The position numbers and the translations under genes are program-made. Under the pieces are notes generated by a model. It saw only the letters and a program-made list of their open reading frames with translations. It did no database searches and had not been told where the DNA came from. From contig DAOVBJ010000009.1 in assembly GCA_030670615.1 (NCBI GenBank), positions 1 to 12,943 of the forward strand: DNA of 12,943 nt. The letters run 5' to 3'. This stretch comes from Candidatus Bathyarchaeota archaeon. GTDB lineage: Archaea > Thermoproteota > Bathyarchaeia > RBG-16-48-13 > GCA-020355125. The first letter of the stretch is position 1, and each line of letters opens with the position of its first letter. Shown one piece after another: positions 6,820-12,943 of this stretch.

Positions 6820-7692
6820 ATGTGTAAAATGTTGTTGTCAGGACGTCTAAAACCCCTCATCCCCTATCCAGCTCTCATCATAGAGAATTCTGAAAAGATA
6901 TTGGTAGTGGCTGACCTCCATATCGGCTGGGAGCGAGTGTGGTCTGAGAGCGGGATATATGTCCCGTCTCAAGCTGACAAACTCAGGAAAAAGCTGTTAT
7001 CACTCGTTGAGATGTATAAACCGGACCGTTTAATTTTGTTAGGAGACGTCAAGCAAGCTATCACCAGGGTGAGCATGGAAGAGTGGCGGGAGATCCCGAA
7101 ATTCTTTGAAACCCTCCAAGAGCACTTAGACGAAGTTATCGTAATCCGTGGAAACCACGACGGAGACTTGGAACCCCTAACCATACCCACAACCCGAATC
7201 CTTCCCTCAAGCGGCTTGACTATCGGAAGTGACCCAAGCATCGGCCTCTTCCACGGTCATGCTTGGCCTTCACCTGAGGTTCTCTCCTCAGAAGTTCTTG
7301 TCATGGGACACATCCACCCCGTGGTTTGGTTCAGAGACGGACTTGGCCTCTGGACCGTTCGACAGGTGTGGGTGAAGACGGAGTGCAGCGGAGAACTGAT
7401 GGCCAGCGCCTACTTAAAATATCTGAAAGTTAAGACGCGTGGAGATCCTCTGGAAACCTTTAAGCTGAGGACAGGACTTCACCTTGGAGACGCTAGGTTA
7501 ATTATTCTTCCCGCCTTCAACGACCTCGTGGGAGGCGTATCCATCAACAGATTGGAGAAGCGTTTAATGGGGCCTATCCTTCGTTCTAGAGGAGTGGACG
7601 TGAAGGCGGCTGAAGTTTATCTCTTGGATGGAACTTATTTGGGCATGACTGAGCAGTTGCAGAAATATCTAACTGACTTGGCTGAGAGCTAA
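6820..7692 (+). CDS. Calcineurin-like metallophosphoesterase (COG1407-type)
   Basis: Binuclear metal phosphoesterase of the Mre11/calcineurin fold. Motifs in order, counting from ATG 6820: D32 and H34 in VVADLHIG, G75-D76 in LLGDVKQ, N112-H113 in RGNHDGD, H145 in FHGHAW, and H164/H166 in MGHIHP. All metal ligands are present. About 290 residues, of which roughly the first 200 are the phosphoesterase domain. The last 100 resemble the family tail (LGDARLIILPAFNDLVGG). Members of this group neighbour Lhr helicases in bacteria and archaea and are thought to act on nucleic acid; the substrate here is unknown. A TTG at 6793 is in frame but has no Shine-Dalgarno; ATG 6820 fits a TATA-like ATATTAA at 6783-6789 with a short leader. 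The SWIM gene follows after 47 bases. Confidence 0.9.
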   Translation: MCKMLLSGRLKPLIPYPALIIENSEKILVVADLHIGWERVWSESGIYVPSQADKLRKKLLSLVEMYKPDRLILLGDVKQAITRVSMEEWREIPKFFETLQEHLDEVIVIRGNHDGDLEPLTIPTTRILPSSGLTIGSDPSIGLFHGHAWPSPEVLSSEVLVMGHIHPVVWFRDGLGLWTVRQVWVKTECSGELMASAYLKYLKVKTRGDPLETFKLRTGLHLGDARLIILPAFNDLVGGVSINRLEKRLMGPILRSRGVDVKAAEVYLLDGTYLGMTEQLQKYLTDLAES

Positions 7693-7739
7693 GGCGGATT
7701 GAGCCCTCGAGGGATGTGAAAGTGGATGGAGGGTCCCCG

Positions 7740-8363
7740 TTGGTGGATGCATTGAGTAAAATCCTGTTTAACGAAGCGTATGAACGGATAAAGAGTGAGA
7801 AGAAGATACGGGCTGGAGACGCTGACAAGTTACTACGCCTCTTTGGCGACCGGTTTACAAAAGCCCTTAAAGCCCTCGACGAGGGCCGCGTTCGAAAACA
7901 CGTTTTTTCTCCGAGTGGACGGCTTGTCTGGACGGTGATTGGAGAGGAGGGGGAATACCAGATTCTGCCATTAGCCACTTTTTGTTCGTGTAACGACTTT
8001 TATTTTAGAGTTCTTAGCCATGAAGCCTTTCTCTGCTACCATTTGCTGGCTCAAAAGATTGCTGAAGCCCTTGATAGATATGTTATACTTGAGGGGGACG
8101 ACCGAGACTACCCGTCTTTACTCTCTGTCTTGAGGACGCCCGCGGTTGAAAAGAGGAAGCTACTTGCGGAGGAAGCGGAAAACGTTAGAAAACTCGTTGA
8201 GACTCTCCTTGGAACGGAGGATGGAGTATCCGCAAGACAGCTTCTCATCAAAATTCAGGTCTTCGGCTTTGAAGTTTTAACGCCGCGACACTTAGCCGCC
8301 GTCCTCGTGGCAGACAAGAAGAAAAGGTTCAAATGTAGGAAGGGGCTCTGGACTCTGCAATAG
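7740..8363 (+). CDS. SWIM zinc-finger protein with winged-helix-like C-terminus
   Basis: About 207 residues. The central SWIM motif CxC-x14-CxH is seen as FCSCND then FLCYHL (C82, C84, C99, H101 from TTG 7740). SWIM fingers bind DNA or proteins; SWIM proteins such as SWS1 work with recombinases. The C-terminal 60 residues (GVSARQLLIKIQVFG, LTPRHLAAVL, KGLWTL) read like a winged helix that would add DNA binding; this is my inference from pattern. The N-terminus is helical and charged. I chose TTG 7740 because GGAGGG (7728-7733) sits 6 bases above. GTG 7716 (longer by 8 residues) would lie above that Shine-Dalgarno, and GTG 7743 is also possible. It lies between the phosphoesterase and the lhr region, same strand, so a shared nucleic-acid role is likely. 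No exact family name recognised. Confidence 0.85.
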   Translation: MVDALSKILFNEAYERIKSEKKIRAGDADKLLRLFGDRFTKALKALDEGRVRKHVFSPSGRLVWTVIGEEGEYQILPLATFCSCNDFYFRVLSHEAFLCYHLLAQKIAEALDRYVILEGDDRDYPSLLSVLRTPAVEKRKLLAEEAENVRKLVETLLGTEDGVSARQLLIKIQVFGFEVLTPRHLAAVLVADKKKRFKCRKGLWTLQ

Positions 8364-8389
8364 GGATACGGAGAAAAGGGTTAAGTACC

Positions 8390-8396
8390 TATTTAT
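8390..8396 (+). promoter_or_regulatory. TATA-like box for the small membrane protein gene
   Basis: TATTTAT centred about 25 bases above 8418-8420. A transcript from there would begin just before the AAGGTGA Shine-Dalgarno (8422-8428) of the ORF at 8435. Confidence 0.45.
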
Positions 8397-8434
8397 CGTA
8401 AGGTGATAGAAGACCGCGTGTAAGGTGAATACCA

Positions 8435-8545
8435 ATGGCGATCAACTTTGAGGTACTGCGATTCTGGATCCTGCCCATAGCCTCCTTCTTGGCTCTGCTT
8501 TTGGCCTTTCTCTACATCATTTATGAGCGGAAAGAATCGCAGTAG
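8435..8545 (+). CDS. Small single-span membrane protein, 36 residues
   Basis: Begins MAINFEVLRFW at ATG 8435 and ends YERKESQ before TAG at 8545. One strongly hydrophobic helix, about residues 10-30 (FWILPIASFLALLLAFLYII), is followed by a charged tail with K and R, suggesting N-out, C-in topology. AAGGTGA (8422-8428) is a good Shine-Dalgarno 6 bases above the ATG, with a TATA-like box about 28 bases above that. That arrangement, the clean hydrophobic pattern and its place in a 250-base gap between the SWIM and Lhr genes argue it is real. No known family recognised. It could tether a neighbour to the membrane or be unrelated. Confidence 0.7.
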   Translation: MAINFEVLRFWILPIASFLALLLAFLYIIYERKESQ

Positions 8546-8612
8546 CCTGATTTCATCCTAGCTCACAACAGTCGATTGAGAAGCCAGTTCACAAGGCTAG
8601 GAACTGACAAAA

Positions 8613-11477
8613 ATGAAGCACATGGCCTCTGAAGTTTTCTCCCTCCTCTCAAAGGCCTTGAGACAGGAGATTGAGGGCTTCGCCTGGGAACGGGCGACGG
8701 AAATCCAAGTGCTCGCCATTCCCAGAATTCTGAAGGGGGAGAGTGTGTTACTAATTGCTCCAACTGGTACTGGCAAAACCGAGGCAGCGGTTTACCCAGT
8801 CTTTGAGCAATTCATTAGACTGCGTTTAAAACATCCTCTCAACGGCATATCCATCCTCTACATCACGCCCCTTCGCGCCTTAAACCGCGATATTTTCAGA
8901 CGTCTCATCAAAACAGGGGAAAGACTGGGCATCGAGGTTCAGGTTAGACATGGAGACACAACCCAGTACGCTCGAAGAAAACAGGCGCTTCATCCTCCGG
9001 ACATGCTGATCACCACCCCTGAAACCCTGCAAGCCATTTTGCCTGGTAAGAGGATGAGCAGACATCTCAGTTCCATAAGGTGGATAGTGGTCGACGAAGT
9101 CCATGAACTCGCGACGAGCAAACGGGGTGCCCAACTTTCCATAGGCCTTGAGCGGCTTCGAAAGCTCGCTGACCGAGAATTTCAGAGGATCGGCCTCTCA
9201 GCAACCGTTGGCAGTCCGGAGAAGATTGCCAGCTTCCTCTGCGGGGAGGAAAAGAATTGCCGTGTCTTGAAGACGTTTGAATCCAAGGATTTGGAGATCT
9301 GGGTTGACAGTCCCACCGCTGAAGGAAAGGATGGAGAGATCGCTAAAAAGGTAATGCTTTCCCCCGGAAGCGTGAAGCGAATTCGAAGGCTTTTCGAAGT
9401 GATTGACGACTATGAGTCTTCCCTGATCTTCACGAACACTCGGGAGCATGCAGAAGCCCTCTCCTCTAGAATGATTGCCTTGAGACCTGAGGTGAAGGTA
9501 GGGGTTCACCACGGTTCCCTTTCGAAGACTGCCCGCGTGGAAGCTGAAACAAATTTGAAGGCTGGAAGGTTTAAGGCCGTGATCTGCACGTCATCCCTAG
9601 AACTTGGCATCGACGTCGGTAACATTGAATTCGTTGTCCAGTACCTGTCGCCAAAACAAGTGACTAAGCTCGTGCAACGCATTGGCAGAAGTGGCCATGT
9701 GGTCTCAGGAACGTCCAGAGGCTGCGTGATCGCTGCTTGGCCTGACGACATCCTCGAATCCGCCGTAATCGTCAAATTCGCCTTGAGCGGAATATTGGAG
9801 TCACCAAAGATCCATGAGAAAGCCCTCGACGTTCTAGCCCATCAAGTTGCTGGATTAGCCCTAGACTGGGGAACGATCAGGCTTGAAGACATCTATGCCC
9901 TTGTTACGGGGGCTTGGCCGTACCGGGAATTGAGTTTAGAAGAGTTAGCGTCTGTGGTAGAGCAGCTTGCAGAGAGGAGAATTATCTGGTTTAACGGAGA
10001 TGTGGTTGGGAAGAGGTACCCCCGAATCTTCAAGTACTATTACGAGAATCTTTCCATGATCCCCGACGTGACGCATTATAGCGTAGTGGACTTCCTCCGA
10101 AGGAAGCGTATTGGACGCCTTGACCAAGAATTCATCGCGAAGAACGGTGACGTAGGCCAAGAGTTCATCATGCGTGGTCAGACTTGGAGGCTGATTAGCG
10201 TCGACGACGAAGAACGCCTCGTGCAAGTTGAACCGGTACAACAGAGCTTCGGAGCCATTCCCTCTTGGGAGGGGGAGGTCATTCCCGTGCCCTTTGATGT
10301 AGCCCAAGAAGTGGGACGCATGAGGGGGAAAATAGCTGACGCCCTCCAAAACGAGGGGACTGCGGCAGGGGTATTCACTGATTTCCCCCTCGACGGGATG
10401 GTGGGTGCCAAAGTCGTTGACGTTGTGGCGAGGCAGATAAAGAATAATTATCCAGTACCAACTGAAAAGCAAGTGCTGATCGAATGCTTTGAGAATTATG
10501 CTATAATCCACGGATGCTTCGGAAACCTTGTTAATGAAACCCTTGGAAAAGCTTTAGCCTCCCTCCTCAGCTCCCGTCTCGGCATAAACGTGGGAACTCA
10601 AGTCGATGCCTACCACATTGCCCTCATCTCACCCACTCAGCTACCCCCACAAGCCGTAAGGGCTGAATTACTGGGAATAACGCCAGAAGACTTGGAACAA
10701 ATCCTCTCAGGCATATTGGGATACACCTCCCTCTTTGCTTGGCGTCTGTGGAATGTGGCTAAACGCTTCGACATAGTGAGTCGTGGAGCAGAATACCGAT
10801 CCAGTAGGGGAAGAATACTGGCGTCCACCCTCAAGCACACCCCCATCTACGCGGAGGCGCTTAGGGAGATCTACGTGGAAAAGATGGACCTAGAAAACGC
10901 CGAGAATGTCTTGGAGATGATTCAGGACGGAGTGATTGACGTAGAAGTCGTTTCACGGCGAAGGGAGTACTCTCCCCTTGCCCTCCCCATCCTTGATCGA
11001 ATTGCACCTCAAGACATTCTACGACCTGCTATACCCGCCAAGGCCCTCCTAGACGTCATCAGAGAGCGGCTTGGAACAGCAGAGGTGAGGCTTGTTTGCG
11101 TCTTTAACGGAGATTACAACGGGGTCAGAAACCTACGCGGCCTTCCTGACACGATTCGCTGTCCAAACTGCAGTTCGATCCTTCTCGCAGCCACCCATCC
11201 GAGAGATATACGCCTAATTAAAATCATCAAAAAGAAGATCTCGAAGAGAAAACTCACGTCGGATGAAGAGAAGACCTGGCAAAGCGCGTGGAAGAGCGCA
11301 AGCCTCGTTCAAACCTATGGAAAAAAGGCGTTAATCGCCCTAGCCGCTAGAGGTGTAGGTCCGACGAATGCGGTTCGAATTCTTCACAAATACCATCCGA
11401 CAGAAGATGACTTCTATACCGACATTATCCGCGCTGAAAGAGATTACGCTCGGACAAGAATGTTCTGGGACAACTAA
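8613..11477 (+). CDS. lhr: Lhr-type superfamily 2 ATP-dependent helicase
   Basis: 954 residues, full length for Lhr. The RecA-like pair carries motif I APTGTGKT (49-56), motif II DEVH (161-164), motif III SAT (196-198) and motif VI QRIGRSGH (355-362). The Lhr winged helix and core follow (for example SWEGEVIPVPFDVAQEVGRM and DFPLDGMVGAKVVD). The C-terminus has a single CPNC (C850, C853) and a helix-hairpin-helix-like ALAARGVGPTNAVRIL. Lhr enzymes translocate 3' to 5' and unwind DNA and RNA-DNA hybrids; archaeal members act in repair and stress. Only three Cys are visible in the C-terminal ribbon region (LVCVFNG plus CPNC), so the zinc site may be incomplete. ATG 8613 is used; ATG 8622 is also in frame, and neither has a clear Shine-Dalgarno. 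Last of a same-strand series starting with the phosphoesterase. Confidence 0.95.
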   Translation: MKHMASEVFSLLSKALRQEIEGFAWERATEIQVLAIPRILKGESVLLIAPTGTGKTEAAVYPVFEQFIRLRLKHPLNGISILYITPLRALNRDIFRRLIKTGERLGIEVQVRHGDTTQYARRKQALHPPDMLITTPETLQAILPGKRMSRHLSSIRWIVVDEVHELATSKRGAQLSIGLERLRKLADREFQRIGLSATVGSPEKIASFLCGEEKNCRVLKTFESKDLEIWVDSPTAEGKDGEIAKKVMLSPGSVKRIRRLFEVIDDYESSLIFTNTREHAEALSSRMIALRPEVKVGVHHGSLSKTARVEAETNLKAGRFKAVICTSSLELGIDVGNIEFVVQYLSPKQVTKLVQRIGRSGHVVSGTSRGCVIAAWPDDILESAVIVKFALSGILESPKIHEKALDVLAHQVAGLALDWGTIRLEDIYALVTGAWPYRELSLEELASVVEQLAERRIIWFNGDVVGKRYPRIFKYYYENLSMIPDVTHYSVVDFLRRKRIGRLDQEFIAKNGDVGQEFIMRGQTWRLISVDDEERLVQVEPVQQSFGAIPSWEGEVIPVPFDVAQEVGRMRGKIADALQNEGTAAGVFTDFPLDGMVGAKVVDVVARQIKNNYPVPTEKQVLIECFENYAIIHGCFGNLVNETLGKALASLLSSRLGINVGTQVDAYHIALISPTQLPPQAVRAELLGITPEDLEQILSGILGYTSLFAWRLWNVAKRFDIVSRGAEYRSSRGRILASTLKHTPIYAEALREIYVEKMDLENAENVLEMIQDGVIDVEVVSRRREYSPLALPILDRIAPQDILRPAIPAKALLDVIRERLGTAEVRLVCVFNGDYNGVRNLRGLPDTIRCPNCSSILLAATHPRDIRLIKIIKKKISKRKLTSDEEKTWQSAWKSASLVQTYGKKALIALAARGVGPTNAVRILHKYHPTEDDFYTDIIRAERDYARTRMFWDN

Positions 11478-11480
11478 GAC

Positions 11481-11531
11481 CTCCAAAGAGGCCACATGTT
11501 TGAATGCCAGCTAGCTAAAAACTAGCCTCTT
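11481..11531 (+). other. Alternative hairpins downstream of lhr
   Basis: Three pairings compete: CCTC-CAAA-GAGG (11481-11492); AAGAGGC (11486-11492) with GCCTCTT (11525-11531); and GCTAG (11510-11514) with CTAGC (11522-11526). No clear U-tract follows, so a terminator role is uncertain. Confidence 0.3.
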
Positions 11532-11576
11532 CCCCCTCATGAAAAAAATTGAAACGCTCGTTCCAACCGCGTTCGG

Positions 11577-11582
11577 TATATA
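11577..11582 (+). promoter_or_regulatory. TATA box for the secreted helical protein
   Basis: TATATA in the context GGTATATACC. A start about 25 bases below falls near 11604, just above the GTG at 11615. It supports the shorter start for that gene. Confidence 0.5.
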
Positions 11583-11614
11583 CCTCTCTCAACATTCATT
11601 TACAGGACAGAAAA

Positions 11615-12568
11615 GTGAAGCGAAAAAACATAGCCGTCCTCCTATTCCTTGCCTTTATCTTCACGTCATCAGTGACCCTCGCACTCTCAAATGTCGAGAC
11701 AAGCGATTCGGAAACCACTGAGGATGAAAGGCGACTTACCACAAACATCATAAAACTCGCCCTCTCCACCCAGAGTAAAGCCAACCTTACCGTTGACTTT
11801 GCCTCCACCTACCTCAACAATGACTTCATTGTAGCAGAAGCGAAACTGAACTACACGGCCGGGGAGGAACTGCTGACGCTTGCGAATGCAACTCTGCACC
11901 GAGAGGCGCCTGCCCCCGAAGTAACCTGGGGCAACTATACCCTCGCCAACAGTTTAGCCCTCGACGCCATGCGTCAATTTAAAGCCGCAATGACCCAAAT
12001 AATGAGTTATTGGGAAGAAACGGATCAAGAAGCGGATTGGCGCGAGTTATCAGAGACCATTCAAAGGGCTGAAGACTTCGTTGCCAAGATTACCGAGCTA
12101 GTGGAGAATATAAAACAAGAGTACTCCGAGTATCTTGGCTACAACTTCACCTTAATTGACGATAAATTGAACGAAGCCAGTCAACACCTCACTTGGGCTA
12201 AAGCAAACATGACCACGTTGAGGATAAACATGACCGTGAGTAAGCTCGGTACCGCCAAACAATCATTAGATCAGATTTCCGCAGAAGTGAAAAAGATAGG
12301 TGAGCTCATTCCCATTCAAGGACGAAGGATAAGCCTGTTTATCGATGAGCCTCTCAAAAAGCTGGTTCAACGTATTGAAGCTCTAGCTAAAGTCTTGAAG
12401 AAAAACCTGTCCGAACAGGTTGCAGCGGTCATGTATAAGCTACATGAAGCGGAGACATTAGTACACTCTGGAGATTTGAAGGGCGCTATGTCTGCCATTC
12501 AAGAAGCTCATCGTATGCTAATGGAACTTGCAGAGGAAGTATACCTGAAGCACAGCCCCCCGATGTGA
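11615..12568 (+). CDS. Secreted helical protein rich in N-glycosylation sequons, unknown function
   Basis: 317 residues from GTG 11615. The signal peptide is KRKN then a hydrophobic core IAVLLFLAFIFTSSVTLA, with likely cleavage near ALS. The mature part is almost wholly helical and charged. Residues from about 130 on have coiled-coil-like spacing (EDFVAKITELVENIKQEY, LKKLVQRIEALAKVLKK). Eight N-x-S/T sequons are visible (NLT, NYT, NAT, NYT, NFT, NMT twice, NLS), fitting a glycosylated cell-surface or secreted protein. No Cys is seen. An in-frame ATG at 11549 would put 22 residues before the signal and place the TATA box (11577-11582) inside the gene, so I reject it. AGGA (11604-11607) is a weak Shine-Dalgarno 7 bases above the GTG. 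No enzyme motif recognised. A second signal-peptide gene follows. Confidence 0.75.
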   Translation: MKRKNIAVLLFLAFIFTSSVTLALSNVETSDSETTEDERRLTTNIIKLALSTQSKANLTVDFASTYLNNDFIVAEAKLNYTAGEELLTLANATLHREAPAPEVTWGNYTLANSLALDAMRQFKAAMTQIMSYWEETDQEADWRELSETIQRAEDFVAKITELVENIKQEYSEYLGYNFTLIDDKLNEASQHLTWAKANMTTLRINMTVSKLGTAKQSLDQISAEVKKIGELIPIQGRRISLFIDEPLKKLVQRIEALAKVLKKNLSEQVAAVMYKLHEAETLVHSGDLKGAMSAIQEAHRMLMELAEEVYLKHSPPM

Positions 12569-12598
12569 GCCTGTTTAGTGCCCCCACTAAGCAGGCTC
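12567..12598 (+). terminator. Strong hairpin overlapping the stop codon of the secreted protein
   Basis: A 14-bp stem, one G-U, with a 4-base loop: GAGCCTGTTTAGTG (12567-12580), CCCC, then CACTAAGCAGGCTC (12585-12598). It includes the last two bases of the TGA stop. No U-run follows at once; TCTTTTT occurs only near 12650. It may mark a 3' end, protect it, or separate this gene from the next. Confidence 0.5.
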
Positions 12599-12671
12599 TC
12601 ATCCCCCCATACCTTTTGGGTTTAAACGTCCTTCGTTGGGAAAGACGATCTTTTTACAACATGAGTGAATG

Positions 12672-12678
12672 TTTTATA
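12672..12678 (+). promoter_or_regulatory. TATA-like box for the right-edge secreted protein
   Basis: TTTTATA in the context GTTTTATAGG. A start near 12700 would leave a leader of about 20 bases with GAGGT (12703-12707) before the ATG at 12720. Confidence 0.45.
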
Positions 12679-12719
12679 GGATGAGAGCTAACTTTGTAGC
12701 TCGAGGTTACTTGCCCTAA

Positions 12720-12943
12720 ATGAAGTTCACGTTTAGAACAATAGTTTTTCTGATGCTATTTCTTTTGGCATTCCTATTTTCTATACCGTGTCAGGTTTTT
12801 TCCCAAGTAACTTCGACCCCAACCAATCTTTCTCTCATGGTTTATAGTGATGGAATCATCCATGTTACCTACACTTTAGCCGTGGATCAAATCACTCCAA
12901 GCGTAAATGTGACCTTATTTGGTCTATTGTACGAGAACCTTAT
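12720..12943 (+). CDS. Secreted protein with signal peptide, partial (cut by right edge)
   Basis: 74 full codons from ATG 12720, open to the end of the window. The start MKFTFRTIVFLMLFLLAFLF is a classic signal peptide, with likely cleavage after about VFSQ. The mature N-terminus is beta-rich (LSLMVYSDGIIHVTYTL, then SVNVTLFGLLYENL), with at least two N-x-S/T sequons (NLS, NVT). It looks like a large extracellular or membrane-tethered beta-domain protein, but I recognise no family and the rest is out of view. It follows the other sequon-rich secreted gene, separated by a strong hairpin and its own TATA-like box, so it is probably a separate transcript. Confidence 0.75.
   Translation, partial: MKFTFRTIVFLMLFLLAFLFSIPCQVFSQVTSTPTNLSLMVYSDGIIHVTYTLAVDQITPSVNVTLFGLLYENL

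Noticed and set aside
9945..10511. 188-codon open frame on the minus strand
   Set aside because: It lies wholly inside lhr on the opposite strand, has no recognisable domain, and the lhr frame is conserved throughout.
11549..11614. Upstream ATG for the secreted helical protein
   Set aside because: It would put 22 extra residues before the signal peptide and place a good TATA box inside the gene; GTG 11615 fits better.

Overview
The window is almost certainly archaeal chromosomal DNA. It carries an archaeal-type PheS with an N-terminal winged-helix region and the matching PheT. It also has an archaeal phosphopantetheine adenylyltransferase, a type II (eukaryotic-like) methionine aminopeptidase, a DUF1512 protein, a lone 5S rRNA gene and an archaeal Lhr-type helicase. 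Many starts sit about 25 bases below TATA-like boxes rather than bacterial -35/-10 pairs. A member of the Thermoproteota/TACK group, such as a Bathyarchaeia-like lineage, fits the gene set, but that placement is inference.

Layout. Positions 1-3126, minus strand: pheT (running off the left edge) and pheS, one base apart, preceded by a possible leader ORF with two Phe codons. Positions 3182-3485 hold no recognisable gene. Positions 3486-3968, minus: coaD, back to back with map (4040-4949, plus), the two sharing a very compact divergent promoter. The 5' end of map is out of frame with its only plausible ATG. Positions 4952-6465, minus: a two-gene membrane module, DUF1512 followed by a two-helix zinc-ribbon protein, convergent with map across a possible shared terminator. 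Positions 6572-6697, minus: 5S rRNA.

Positions 6820-11477, plus: a calcineurin-like phosphoesterase, a SWIM zinc-finger protein, a 36-residue single-span membrane protein and a 954-residue Lhr helicase. The order suggests a nucleic-acid repair or processing cassette with two little-known accessory proteins. Positions 11615-12943, plus: two secreted proteins with signal peptides. The first is helical and rich in N-glycosylation sequons, with a strong hairpin at its stop codon. The second runs off the right edge.

Working relations: PheS and PheT form the heterotetrameric Phe-tRNA ligase. CoaD, MAP, PheST and 5S rRNA are housekeeping genes for CoA synthesis and translation. The phosphoesterase-SWIM-Lhr stretch and the DUF1512/zinc-ribbon pair are the parts most likely to hide undescribed biology. 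Several starts appear to be TTG or GTG; where a Shine-Dalgarno or TATA box argued for a particular start I moved the gene start accordingly and say so.
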